Of a stretch of DNA of 64,000 nt, positions 36,354-47,254 are shown piece after piece. The stretch is from Cliona cf. orientalis (taxonomy: Eukaryota > Porifera > Demospongiae > Clionaida > Clionaidae). The notes below the pieces were generated by a model. The model made no database searches, had not been told where the DNA came from, and saw nothing but the letters and a program-made list of their open reading frames with translations. Positions within the stretch are counted from its first letter, which is position 1. Every line of letters begins with the position of its first letter. Where the stretch lies: assembly GCA_963930775.1 (NCBI GenBank), contig OZ005689.1, positions 16,398,760 to 16,462,759 of the forward strand, in the 5' to 3' direction. Both the position numbers and the translations under genes were made by a program.

Positions 36354-36612
36354 ATTTGCTTGTTGTTTAATAGACACCCGAACTAAACAGACGGCTTCCA
36401 ACGCAGCGTTTATCAAGTTGTTGCTCAAGACAGCAGAGTGGCAGTTCGCGGTTTATATGACAGGTTCAACCTTTCCCGACCATACGTACATTTATACATG
36501 GTGCGTCATACGCCCAAACTACCTCCAAACTCGTGATCATGGAAATTGTTTACTCATGAGAAATTTAGCGCATGCGCATAATGTTAAATTTCGAGCGTCA
36601 GTTGCTGATACC

Positions 36613-36663
36613 AAGAGTAAATAAAGGAGGGGGAAGAGAGTATCGAACGCCGTATATACCGCG
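36613..36663 (+). repeat. Left terminal inverted repeat and promoter region of the two-gene transposon
   Basis: 51 bp identical to the reverse complement of 41747-41797. Includes GAGAGTATCGAACGCC and the TATA-like CGTATATACCGCG, about 85 bp before the accessory ORF's ATG. Confidence 0.85.
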
Positions 36664-36743
36664 TACAAAATGTATGCGGAGAGTAACGTGACTTCCGGTA
36701 TCGTACACGTGATCATTCGAGTTCGAATAAAGTTAGCGTCCTC

Positions 36744-37994
36744 ATGGAAAATACTGCGCCTACTCGCATTGGCCACAAGCGAAAAGCCAGCGTACGCAAT
36801 CGAGGCACCCCTGCCAAAAAGAAGCATGAAGGCACCAAAAAGGTTCAAGTGAGGCGCTGTTTAAACAAGTCTGCGAAGCAAGGCGTTTTCACAGCTCTCA
36901 AGAAAGCTATCAGCTCGCCAAATTCTCTCGATCAGGCTGACTCTGGCGGCGAACTGCTAGCCACCGTGTTGCAAGAGGTGGACAGTCAACTATACATCCA
37001 TACCTTTCCTTGCAGGGCTGAATTTTGGGAGAAATTCAAAGTAACTGATTTAATGGCTGGGATTTGTGAAGCTTTGGGTGAGCTCTACTGTACTACATAC
37101 AAGGAGTGTGACAGTGGCAAGGAGAAATATGCAAATTTTCAACTGGAGTGGTACAGAAAATGTAGCTTGTTGCTACTGGAGAACCCTGCTGAAGCTTCCA
37201 ACCCTCTGTATAGTCAGTGGTATTCATACAGAGCGAACCACTCGAATCAATGTTCCGTCTACCACAGTAATGCGGTATTAATAGGCATACAGAGTGCGGT
37301 GTACAACTATCTGAATAAGGTGACAGCATCAACAGTCGGTGACTTGCCCTGTGACAACGCTGTTAAGGATGCTCCTGGGATTGGCACAGCCGAAGCAAGT
37401 GTGGAGCCTGAAGATGTCTACTATCGCTTCGGGGGGGCTGCAATTGCCGAAATGCTTCACAACAGATACAAAAGAATCCACAGCTGTCCGATGGATAAGC
37501 GAAGTTCTGTTGTTGAAGAAATTTCTATCCTGAAAGCCATACAAACTATGGACAAATCACATGTGCCAGCCTCTCTTCAGTATCGAGACCGGGGATTTAT
37601 GTATTTTCCCGATCGTCCCTTCTTACCCTTTATCAAAGCTGTGGATCAAACAGTCAAGTCGATTGCCAACGAAGACGGGATAAAACACCATGGGAAGCAC
37701 ATCGTTGAGGTTGCAACACAGAAAGTTAGAAGTGATGATAAGCTCCGAAGGTCTTTCACAGATGCATTAGTTACCAAATTTGACAGTTTACAGGGATTGT
37801 CATCGGCTGTTGATGCTGTGTATGCTGAACTGCTTAGAAAGCTATGCAATACACGTCTAGGCGAGTTCATGGATTCTTTCAGGCAAATCCAAATCTCCAA
37901 GAGCGGCACAGCTACTTTAAGTGGACAAAATCTGAGGGACAGTTTGCTCAGTCAACATGTGAACATGAAAACACAGTACAGTAATATGCACTAG
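36744..37994 (+). CDS. Accessory ORF of the two-gene transposon (416 aa)
   Basis: Intronless from ATG 36744 to the stop at 37994. The N-terminus is strongly basic (HKRKASVRNRGTPAKKKHEG), consistent with a nuclear-localisation or DNA-binding tail. The body is mainly helical, with FPCRAEFWEKFKV, a segment ending LEWYRKCSLLLLE, then DVYYRFGGAAIAEMLHNRYK and PFLPFIKAVDQTVKSI. I do not recognise a catalytic motif. The Y-R-F/L-G-G-A-A block is, to my memory, present in proteins found next to the same kind of transposase in other invertebrates, which would make it a conserved partner gene; that memory needs a search. It converges on the transposase with a very short gap and lies wholly between the inverted ends, supporting a role in transposition or copy regulation. 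Confidence 0.7.
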   Translation: MENTAPTRIGHKRKASVRNRGTPAKKKHEGTKKVQVRRCLNKSAKQGVFTALKKAISSPNSLDQADSGGELLATVLQEVDSQLYIHTFPCRAEFWEKFKVTDLMAGICEALGELYCTTYKECDSGKEKYANFQLEWYRKCSLLLLENPAEASNPLYSQWYSYRANHSNQCSVYHSNAVLIGIQSAVYNYLNKVTASTVGDLPCDNAVKDAPGIGTAEASVEPEDVYYRFGGAAIAEMLHNRYKRIHSCPMDKRSSVVEEISILKAIQTMDKSHVPASLQYRDRGFMYFPDRPFLPFIKAVDQTVKSIANEDGIKHHGKHIVEVATQKVRSDDKLRRSFTDALVTKFDSLQGLSSAVDAVYAELLRKLCNTRLGEFMDSFRQIQISKSGTATLSGQNLRDSLLSQHVNMKTQYSNMH

Positions 37995-38043
37995 ACTCTG
38001 AATACAATAGTTACTGTTTTAGTCTGTAAATTCATGATCAATG

Positions 38044-39197
38044 TTATTCTTGGTGATTATACTTTTTCTTCACTAATGTGGGTGCTTGGGTGTGTAGGGT
38101 GGCATCTCTGTAACCCTTGCCACTGTGGTGGCTTTGTGCAACTGCCGATTTGACCAAACAAGCTGCTCTTGCAGTAGCATAATTAGAGGAGTCAAGCTTC
38201 CCACCAGCAGCATATTTGTACTGGCTAAATAATGTCTCCACGGCACTCCCAGACACTCGCAGTGGTGAGACGAAATTGTGTGGGTGAGCTTTGAAAAAAT
38301 ATTCACAAAACTGCTTGAAGCCATAGACATCTACTCGAAGCAGGTCCCACGCTGAAATGAAAAAGGCTGCATGTCAATTTTGTATTATTAATAAGGTACA
38401 TGTAGATGAACCTACTTTGCCAAGCAATGTACTCCTTCTGCTGACTATCTGCATGGTTAAAATTTGGATCTGTGGTGTGCAGTTGAGTTGTGTACATGTG
38501 TGCGAGAGAGGGGATAGGGAGTGAGAGAGAGATGCATGCGTGAACATGTGACCATAATCATTACACGTGTATTATTATACAATGTCATCACTGCATAACG
38601 GCGCTTTACCTTCATCAATAACAGACTGTAGCCATTCTGAGAAGAAACGAAATCCCTTTTCGATGTTCACTAGCACCTCTTGCTCCTTTGCAGATACTCT
38701 CTTGTGGCTGAGGAATCCTAGCTCAAAGAGTTGGCTGCAGGCAGTCAGGTACTTCAAGGTGCATTTGACTGATGGTGCATCAGTAGGTGGAGGAGACTGG
38801 TTTATATAGCTGTGCAGCTCCGTCAATACATTTTCTTGCTATTGAAAACAGTGTCCATATAATGCACACCATATATATACACATGCACTGACAGAGTACA
38901 TTACCTGCATGATTTTGGCAGGATGAACATTCAATTTGGTCCATGAATCACGCAGAACATGAACTTCACGGAGTTTAGGCACCATTCTAGCTGCTCCACT
39001 GTTTCTCCTCCCACACTCTCTTTGATACAAGTCGATGATGGCTTGCCATCCAAAGCAGATCCCCTCAAGTAGGAATTGTTTGGAGCCCCCAACACGAGAT
39101 GAATATAGCGCATTTACCATATTCTTTAGCTGCATAAAATGTGTGGAGCATACAATGCACAGTATACACACACACACACACACATGCACACACACAT

Positions 39198-39238
<41 letters not shown>

Positions 39239-41563
39239 CATTGTGCAATGTATGCACACGTATAGTAAGTGTTTTTTTGACCCATGACCCACTTTCATCA
39301 TTGGCCTACCCCTAGGATCACTCACACACCTCTGAATGTAAGAACTATGGTTACTAAGTGATGGCTGACAAATATATGTACACATGCACACTCAGCACAT
39401 ATGTACACAAGCATAATACATGTACATACTATGTACGGCACCTGGTGGCTTGGACAGATGAGCCAGTATATTCGTTTAGCTGGATTGAAGGGATTAGCAA
39501 AGCTAGGAGCAATGGCATTGGGGTCAGCTTCTGAAGGGTTACGGCCAAAAACACCAGAAACACCCATCGTTTGCTTGATTGCGGACAAATTCGAACTGGC
39601 ACCATCGCACACTAAAAGGCTGGTTTCAAATTCAAACACATGAAATATTTGATCGTTTCCAGCACCACACCAATGATGAATTTGCATTCAAGTGCACCAC
39701 TGCTACAGTAGTATGGACCCACTACATCAAATGATGATGTGAGGTCCCTCCATAGAAATTGCATAATGTAGTTGGTGCTTTTGGTCTTCTCATCAAGTGA
39801 CTGATAAACATCGTGTAAACAAGCCATGTCCTCATGGGTCATTGACATGCCGATCACCCGTTGGCTTCGGGAATTCCACATGAGACGGGAAACAACACGT
39901 ACTTCATCAAAGATAAGTACTCCGTCGCCACTTGGTCGCTGACCACCTTGTTTCACTTGCTCTTCACAGAATCGCTTGTATTTCACAGCAGCTTCAGAGA
40001 TTCGTTTCTGACATACTCCTGTACAATTTATGCACACATTGATGACCACTTAATAATCATTACTGCCTCACATGTACATGTACTTGACTCACACCTCCAA
40101 TAACTAAGCGGGCAAATCATACCTGGATCATCAATAAAGGCTCCTGTGTAGGCCTGCAAGGTTGCACGTGATGGCAATTGCAATAGATTGAATCCTTTCA
40201 AAGCTTCATAGGCTGCGGGGCTTCTAACAAATACTGCTAATGCTGCAACATAAAATAGACATTATACATGTACTAATATAATTACTATTGCCTAGCAACC
40301 AAAGGGGTGGGCCAATGATGAAAGAGTGTGATGGTCAAATAACTACAGAATCTCAACTTACCCAGCCTAATGGTCACAATACTCCACCTGTTGCTCCTCT
40401 TACCAGTTTCTGCAACAAACAAAACATACACATATTAAATAATAGACCAAAAAAATGTGTAGCCATTTGGATTAGCAAGTTTGAGGATCTCTAGCAACAA
40501 CCACTACATGTACATGCACAAAGAATGATCTTTGTGGCCTAATAGCCAAATCTTAACCATAATATAACATCTTACGATTTCTAGATTGATCCTTCTCAAA
40601 TTCTTTTTGATCTGACCTCACATCATTTCTCCATATTTCCTTTACACCACTTTTTCCTTGGCTTTCAGCCTCTTGAAATATTTCAGACAAGGCATCAGGT
40701 GATCTACTATTGATCACATTAACTATTTCAGCCATTTCATCGCTTTGATCATCATCCAGTGTAATTTCCGTATGCTCATACTTTCTGATCGTTTTCTTAT
40801 CCTGAGCTCGCTCAGTCATCAAATTCTCCCTTCGCTTTTTCATACTAGCAGGAGAAAGAGCAGATAGAGGACATCGAGAAGAGGGTTCAAGACGAGCAGC
40901 TTTCTTCACAGGGGTGACTGCTTGAGATACTCGAACACGCTGATCCAAATGGCTACGCATTTTCTTACATGGTTGGCACATTACGTCATCCATATCCTTC
41001 TCAAAAATACTGGCATTTCTGGCAAGCCTGTGCCACATGCTACAACTTGGAGAGTCAACGCGGCTGAAGGGTTCAGTTGCTACTCGAATACTCTTTGATT
41101 CATACCGAAGCACAGATGCATAAGTCTCATTGAACACCTCCACGTTCATTCCCGGACAGAATTTGTAGTTACCTGACTTGCTAATCTTTTCACACACAGA
41201 CAGAAAATCATTCACAGAGCTGATGTTGCCCGTTTCGATTGTCCTCAGCAGCACTTGAAAAGTGTACTCTCCACCATCGTTGACAACGATTCGAGCAGTA
41301 GATACCATACCAGCTGGTGGGCATAATCTTAACATTTTCTGGGTCCCGACAAGGTACTTGCGAGAGTTCTGCCCAGAGCAAACAGCGAACGATAACTCGG
41401 GAAAGGCTGTCGAAGCCTTCACGCAAAATTCTTCCAAAGGGACTCGCCCAGGAGCGTTTTCTACATATAATAATAAGCACTGCAGATAATAACCTACAAG
41501 AACAAGCTTTAGTACGATCATGCATGACTTACCAGCTACTACAACACCGCCTGGCGTTGCCAT
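38044..41563 (-). CDS. P-like (RNase H-fold) transposase, nine exons
   Basis: Exons by splice sites and frame: 41533-41563, 40576-41460, 40362-40410, 40123-40242, 39442-40018, 38905-39129, 38610-38838, 38416-38448 and 38044-38351; all boundaries are GT..AG and phases agree. The N-terminal half has MCQPCKKMRSHLDQRV (a C-x2-C pair) and a basic linker. The catalytic half has LPSRATLQAY, GVLIFDEVRVVSRL (first acidic residue), NYIMQFLWRDL, LLVCDGASSNLS (second), NPFNPAKRIYWLICPSHQLK and LREVHVLRDSWTKLNVHP. The C-terminus has LRVSGSAVETLFSQYKYAAG. These follow the order of P-element/THAP9-type transposases (F-D-E, D-G-A-x-x-N, then I-Y-x-x-x-x-P-H-x-x-K), but there is no THAP finger. One base appears missing in exon 5 near 39640-39650, where the frame changes between ETIKYF and HVFEFET. 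About 800 codons. Confidence 0.75.
39168..39241. repeat. (CA)n microsatellite in a transposase intron
   Basis: CA-rich run within the intron between exons 5 and 6 of the P-like transposase. Confidence 0.9.
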
Positions 41564-41746
41564 TTACATCGCCAAGAGTAAGTACAAGTCTCAGCGATAT
41601 CGCTTGCTTAGGCCAGACCGTGACCTTTGTACCGCACGTATAGCATCCAGAGTGTTAAAAATGTTTGCGAACAGGGGGCGTGCCGAAGTGCACTGATTGG
41701 TCAATGAACACATTCCAGGCGCGTGACTTTCCGCATACATCAAGCG

Positions 41747-41797
41747 CGCGGTATATACGGCGTTCGATACTCTCTTCCCCCTCCTTTATTTACTCTT
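41747..41797 (-). repeat. Right terminal inverted repeat and promoter region of the two-gene transposon
   Basis: Reverse complement of 36613-36663. The transposase start codon (41563) is about 185 bp inward. Immediately outside begins coding-like sequence of the next gene. Confidence 0.85.
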
Positions 41798-41823
41798 GCT
41801 TGTGTTAAGTCTTCATTATCTAG

Positions 41824-44504
41824 ACTAAGTAAAAAGAGATCTGAACTCTCTCGAATCAAACAACATCAGCAGATAGCAGACTTATTTAAGGAGCCTTTTT
41901 TCCCCCAAAGAAACCCGTCAGAGCTTGAAAAAGGTACCATAGAATCTGTTGACCCAGCACCTGTATCTAAACCAAGTCTTAGTGTTAGAAATGTCAATAA
42001 GAGATTGAAGCGTAGGGACGAAAAAATAAGACAGTACAAATCTGATGTTGCCGATCTCTCCAAAGAAAATCAGGTCCTTCAACATCGCTTAACATCCGCT
42101 CAGCAAACTGGTGAAAAAAAAACGCTTAGTTGTATATAGAATGAATCAGAAAATGGAAATGACAGCTATGGAAAACCTACATTTAGCATCCCGATTGCTG
42201 GAACTAGAGGAACAGTTCTTAGCAGAAGTTAACTCACTTGAAGCTAAAGTACACACCCTTTCTGATGCCTTAGACGTTGCTAAGACTGAGCGTGATGAAC
42301 TAGCCGATCGTGTATCAGAAATAGAATCTCAGAAAATAGTAACCAAACAACACGGTCAGCTGTATTTAGAAGGCGTTCGGCAATGTTGCATTGAACTTTT
42401 AAGCTTAAATGTTGGCATGAAGAACATAGAGCCGGTAATCAGGTCTGTACTGCGACATATGGTGCATATGGAGGTTGATACCCTTCCAAAATCTACCACT
42501 TTGGTGGATATGATGGCAGAAATGAAGGGGCTAGCATGCCAACAAATAGCTGAGCAGCTGACTGCCTCAGAAAAATTAACATTGCATAGTGACGGAACTT
42601 CGAAATTCGGTCAGCATTATGGAGGATTTCAGGTATCAATGCCTGATAGTGCATACTCTTTGGGATTATCAGAAATGTTAACAGGATCTGCTGAAGTAAC
42701 CCTCAGTACTTTGAAAGTAATACTATCGGATATTGATCTAGTTGTTGGTGAGGGCACAGGAAATAAAATTTTGAGTTGCATAAAGAATACTATGTCAGAT
42801 CGTCATATCGTAGAAAAGAAATTTAACTGTTTGCTGGAAGATTATTGGGCACAAATTTTGCCTATGGTTGTAGCAGATTGGGATAAGCTCTCCATTGATG
42901 AGCAGTCTAATTTGTCTTCTCTGAACAACTTTTTCTGTGGAATGCATGTCATTGTTGGCCTGGCAGATGCTGCATCAGCTACATTACTGAATTGGGAAAA
43001 GACGCATTCTGACCCAAGTATCCCTCCATTTGGTCCTGTGATTGCACGAAAGACTGAACCGGGCATTATCAGGCTAATCCGAACAGCGTGCAAGGCCCTG
43101 AGTAAGCATGGCTGTGAGCAGAGCGGTGTCTATCTACCCTTTACCACATTTTTGAAATCTAATGGAGTGTGCAGAAACCCACTGGCATCCTTTAGGGGAA
43201 ATAGATTTAACATCGTTTTCTATGATGCAGGTGCCCTCTTTTATATCGCCCCATTAGTTCAAAAATTTTTCAAGGAGGTGTGGCAAACCCCAAATCAGCT
43301 ACTGAAAGCAGTTTCAGCTGATCTTTCCGTACATGAGTATGTGGCTGGATGCAAAGCACTTGGGATAGTCAATAAAGTGATCACAGGACCACTCTGGCGA
43401 GTGCTTGAATGCAAAGAGATAACTATTCTTGACATGAATCAGCGATTTAGGACCCTGTTATCATGCCTGAATGATTGGTCTGTTAATGCATCCTCTGTAA
43501 TAGCTGGAGAAGCTGTAGTTTTTGATGATTTTCCTCCCACAGTAGATTCAATCCATGCTAGCCTGTTTGCACCAAGTGAGTATGATGCTGTTGTAGAAGA
43601 ACTTTTGTGTGTTCTATTCAGTGCTTTCTCTTCCCTGCTTCTGCGACTTGTTGAGGATCATCTCCCTGGAGGAAAATTTGACAATGCAGATGAAACCCTA
43701 GTCACAGACACTACTTCAGTTCCAAAGACAAATACAGTGAGTGAAAGAGATTTTGCCCAGCTTGACCATTTGCTAAGGGAAAAACCAAATGCATCTATTC
43801 TGTCACTCGAAGCAATGATCTTGTTTAGCAATAATAAAACTGCCAAGTGGTTGAATGAGAAATCTGAAGCTGAACGGTCGAAATTGCTTCAGAAAGCCAG
43901 AGTTTGTGGACCAGAATTGAAAAACCAGTATCAAGCTCGCAAAAAGCAACTCGTAGAAGAACGTGCTGGTATTTTGCAAGCAAAACAAGCTGCTCTAATG
44001 CGTTTACAAGAGAAGAGAGTACAAGAGAAAGAGAAACTGACGCAAACAATGATGATTTATGGCCTATGGCAAAATGAGCAGCAAATGCAGGCAGGTTTGA
44101 TGAAGCTAAAGACTAAAACTAGCAAATTTCAAGCCCTGAAAGCTCAGCTAGACTTCAGAAAAAAAGTTTTGGAGCAAAATCCCGCAGACAAGAGTGTTTT
44201 TTGCCTTTCAAAAAACAAAAAAAAACTATCGATCGAGGAGGTATGCAACAACCTTTGCGAACTATTTCCACCCACACCTGGGTGTGATAAGGAATGTCTC
44301 ATTGGCAAAAGAATTAAGCATAAATGGAGTGTGGATGGGAGCGACAAGTGGTACTTGGGAACGATTCTTGATGTAGTTGCTGGTACCAGTGATTGGTACA
44401 ACGTGAGATATGACGACGAACAAGAAGTGCTATCCTTAAATTTACTCCTCGATATTGAAAAAGGAGACCTCGAATTTATTGATACTGATTTTATTGAGCT
44501 CTGA
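41824..44504 (+). CDS. Large coiled-coil protein with transposase-like core and Tudor/chromo-like tail
   Basis: The frame opens after an acceptor-like ATTATCTAG at 41823, so 5' exons may be missing (perhaps displaced by the adjacent transposon). The first 100 codons (SKKRSELSRIKQHQ ... VNKRLKRRDEKIRQYKSDV) are coiled-coil. At a run of nine A (42114-42122) the frame steps by one base into a 797-codon frame ending at 44504. That frame continues the coiled coil (LASRLLELEEQFLAEVNSLE), then has LHSDGTSKFGQHYGGF, FFCGMHVIVGLADAASAT, CEQSGVYLPFTTFL, FRGNRFNIVFYDAGALFYI, a second coiled coil, and FRKKVLEQNPADKSVF. The last 70 residues (GKRIKHKWSVDGSDKWYLGT ... YNVRYDDEQE) look like a Tudor/chromo-type barrel. 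Similar uncharacterised proteins are common in cnidarian and fish genomes; acidic residues in the SDGT and FYDAGA motifs suggest, but do not prove, a transposase. Confidence 0.6.
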
Positions 44505-45529
44505 ATTTGTCATTTTGTCTATATACACTGTTTCTTATTCATTCTAAATATGGAGACCCTTTATGTAACAAAATTTGATTTACTTCCGGTGAAACCGGAT
44601 GTGGGTGTGGCCTATAATTTAATTATTAGTGATTTAGAACTTCAAACACACTCATTTCAAAGTTTGGTGGTTTAATTCCATAAAATGAGAAAGTTACAAC
44701 CAGTTTTATCTATTGATCATCTGCGGTGCCATATATCCCTATAGCAAAATCCGTACGATAAAATTGAAACCCTGTCAAGCAATTTTAATCATAACTCTTG
44801 ATTAGAACAACATATTGGAGTGATTCTTGCACCAAAATGAAGCGCAATTAATGTACTATTTTAGGATGGGCAACATTGTACTACTACTTGTAATTTTAAT
44901 TTTAGTCTGAAATCGCTACTTTTAGAACTGTTTTGGAGACATACGATTCGCCAATTGACTTTGTGTAATTTTTACGAGACCTATGCACAATGTAGAGTTT
45001 TTTTCAATACCTGGCACGAACTATGGCCACCTAGAGAATGCAACCATTGCATCGAAGTAAGTTCTTTTCTTTCAAAACGACCACACTAAGCTTAGGTCTG
45101 TCTGAACACCGGTAGACTTTGGTCTCAAAACGCTCGCTGGAGAGCACACCACATCCAGAGCTCTTGTGAATTCTTCAGTTGTACTCTCTATCTGACTGTA
45201 GACCAGGTGCTGTGGACGTTTCTTCTGGGTTGGTCACCATTTGCGAAGGAAAATTACACAAAGAAATTCGGGCATATACAACAGCAGGGGCGACAACTGA
45301 GACTGTTCAGATCACTCTTTTCACTACATCATCTCCAGCTCCATAGCACTACACTTAGTTTGGTCAGGTTACCATCGAATTCTAGGCCACAAGAGAGCCA
45401 TAGACTACGATACTGTGCTATGCTAGCATGTACAGCCTTGCTAAAAGGGGTATGTCCAACGTGACAAGCTTGTTCCTAGACGTCACTATAGAGCTATATG
45501 CGCGTTTCCAATCCCTCCTCCCCCCTCTA
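44505..45529. other. 3' flank of the coiled-coil gene; no further gene seen
   Basis: AT-rich sequence with a small palindrome TTCCGGTGAAACCGGA at 44584-44599. No exon recognised; the open frame near 45207-45464 has no protein-like pattern. Confidence 0.4.
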
Positions 45530-45847
45530 TTATCTATGGTTGTACCTGTACATGCATGCCTGTCCCATACTCCTATCTGCTTTTGATTCTGAATCACTGG
45601 TAGGTGGATGTGGGCGTGCTTCCTGGACTAGGTTCTTTCGTAGCCTGCCAACCTTACGAGGTGGTTTCTGAGATTTTGGAAGTTTTCCCACATGCATGAT
45701 AACAGCTGGTTTTGGTTTACTGCTAGTGCCGGATTCGTCCACACCTTTGGTCGATCTCCCAGCTACCGGAAAATAGTGATGCAGTGTCTTCTTGGGGCCT
45801 GCAGTTTGTCGATTTATATCAGCCATTGCCAGCATGCCATGCACCAA
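45530..45847 (-). CDS. Possible first exon with PIP-box-like motif
   Basis: From ATG 45847, about 105 codons: MVHGMLAMADINRQTAGPKK, then TLHHYFPVAGRS, then a lysine/proline-rich basic stretch (KLPKSQKPPRKVGRLRKNL). K-K-T-L-x-x-Y/F-F resembles a PCNA-interacting or BED-transposase N-terminal motif. A possible donor is at CAG|GTACAACC (about 45544). It starts next to a MITE at 45852. It could be the first exon of a transposon gene; no other exon was found. Low confidence as a gene. Confidence 0.3.
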   Translation of the reverse strand: MVHGMLAMADINRQTAGPKKTLHHYFPVAGRSTKGVDESGTSSKPKPAVIMHVGKLPKSQKPPRKVGRLRKNLVQEARPHPPTSDSESKADRSMGQACMYRYNHR

Positions 45848-45851
45848 GCCA

Positions 45852-45986
45852 CCCGTATTCGTTCTAATTTAAGCGCCGCTTAAATTAATTGAGTGCTGCA
45901 GCTGGCGCTATATTTAGAGGGATATAATTGTTGTTAACCTCCAAGTGGCGCTTAAATTAGGGTGGTGCTGTAATTAGAATGTATAC
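45852..45986. mobile_element. MITE of the CCGTATCCG group, short copy
   Basis: CCGTATTCGTTCTAATTTAA at left and the complement of CATTCTAATTACAGCACCAC at right enclose GGCGCTTAAATT blocks in inverted order. The left end is alignable with 10778 (CCGTATYCGWTCTAATTWA). The right end overlaps the start of the next MITE. Confidence 0.6.
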
Positions 45987-46159
45987 CGTATAGCGGGAAA
46001 TTTTCAGCCATCCGCGAAAGTTTTCTCCACGAAATTCTAGGCATGCCACATCCATTATGCGACCAGTCTTAATGTTCATCGAAAGTTTTCTCCGCGAAAT
46101 GCTCCTTTCCTACTGATCTGCGAAAGTTTTCTCCCTCGAAAATTTCCCGCTATACGGTA
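45984..46159. mobile_element. MITE with TACCGTATAGCGGGAAATTT ends
   Basis: A 22-bp perfect inverted pair begins TACCGTATAGCGGGAAATTT. Three internal copies of CGAAAGTTTTCTCC are arranged directly. It abuts the 5' side of the hAT transposase frame and appears to truncate it. Confidence 0.8.
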
Positions 46160-47206
46160 CGGTAAGTCCTGCATATGTCTGTACTGATCATCTTAGTGAT
46201 TTAGTCTCGTCCATGTTTCCGGATTCTCTAATTGCGGCTGATTTTTCCTCCAAGCATACCAAGACTAAGTCTATTATCTGTGATGCTCTTGGTCCTTTCC
46301 TTAAAGAGCCAATTATTGACTTGTTGAAATCCACTCCCTTTAACCTTATGTGTGATGAATCAAATGACAAGGGAGACCAATGTAAGCTTCTTACTATCTT
46401 GGTTAGATTATTTGACACTAACACAGATTCTATTGTCACTCGCCATCTGGAAACTGTAGGAATAACTGATTTTACCGCTGAAGGAATATTTTCTGCCCTG
46501 AAGGACACCTTAGAGCGATATGATTTACCTTTAGCCAATGTTATGAGCTTTACATCTGACACTTGTAACGTAATGAAAGGGGTACGAGGTGGTGTCATTG
46601 CTAAGCTTCGTTCTGTTCAACCAAAGATCATTGATGTGCACTATATTTGCCATTTGGTTAGCTTGTGTGTAAAATCAGCTGTCAAAGGTCTCCCATTGAA
46701 GGTCGATGATCTGCTTATTCATATTAATTTTATTATCACTTCTGTTAACAGGGTAGTATCGTTACAAGAATTTGCTGAGTTCTGTTGTGTAAAGTTCAAG
46801 TGTATTCTCAAGCACTGTGAAACCAGGTGGCTTTCCCTACGTAGAGCTATAAACCTCACTAGAGATGTGGGATCCATTGCTTTCTTATTTCACAAGCCAT
46901 GTGGACGTAGAAAAGCCAGGCAAAGTTAAGATGATATTTACACTAATGAGCAACAGGCCATCTACAAAGCTTTGGCTATGTTTTCTTTCTAATGTGCTAG
47001 CAGTATTTGACAGGTTCAATACCTTCGTTCAAAGTTCAAAGATATCAACAGCTCATAAACTGCATGGTGAATGTGTACGTCTCATGAAAATAGTACTGGG
47101 TTTTTTTTTTATAAAGCCACAGCTTATTAAGGAGCATTTGGATGATTTAACAAAACTCAAGTATCGTGATGCTTCATCAGGTATGCCTTCTGCGCATGCG
47201 TGGTAA
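46160..47206 (+). pseudogene. hAT-superfamily transposase, 5'-truncated and frameshifted
   Basis: The frame is open from the MITE edge through MFPDSLIAADFSSKHTKTKS, PFNLMCDESNDKGDQ (first catalytic aspartate region), MSFTSDTCNVMKGVRGG (second), DVHYICHLVSLCVKSAVKGL and KHCETRWLSLRRAI. The pattern is that of hAT transposases of the ZNF862-like kind. Near 46877 the frame steps by one base and continues as YFTSHVDVEKPGKVKM ... FDRFNTFVQSSKISTAHKLH to 47206. The N-terminal BED finger and the C-terminal dimerisation domain are absent. This is the only hAT transposase in the window, and hAT relatives making 5-bp duplications could be the source of the CAG..CTG MITEs; that link is inference. Confidence 0.75.
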
Positions 47207-47254
47207 TGCATTTTTAGGTCTCCAGCTAGTTTGTTGCTGATTATCAAGTTCATT

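Larger units (their letters stand above)
36613..41797. mobile_element. Two-gene TIR DNA transposon with P-like transposase
   Basis: Inverted ends of 51 identical bases lie at 36613-36663 and 41747-41797 (AAGAGTAAATAAAGGAGGGG onward), with weaker inverted similarity for about 30 more bases inward. Inside are two convergent genes, an intronless accessory ORF (36744-37994, plus) and a nine-exon transposase (38044-41563, minus), whose 3' ends are only about 50 bp apart. Both start close to the ends, so each end probably holds a promoter (TATA-like CGTATATACCG in both). I find no matching target duplication, so either the flanks have diverged or the true termini differ slightly. The transposase has one apparent single-base frame change; the accessory ORF is intact. 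Confidence 0.75.

Noticed and set aside
39065-39285. Valine/cysteine-rich ORFs on both strands
   Set aside because: Products of the (CA)n microsatellite in a transposase intron.
41723-41823. Start of the coiled-coil gene inside the transposon end
   Set aside because: The frame begins with GTG and translates the inverted repeat; an acceptor-like site at 41823 is a better left edge.
45207-45464. 85-codon ORF downstream of the coiled-coil gene
   Set aside because: No recognisable residues, no splice context and no homology to neighbours.
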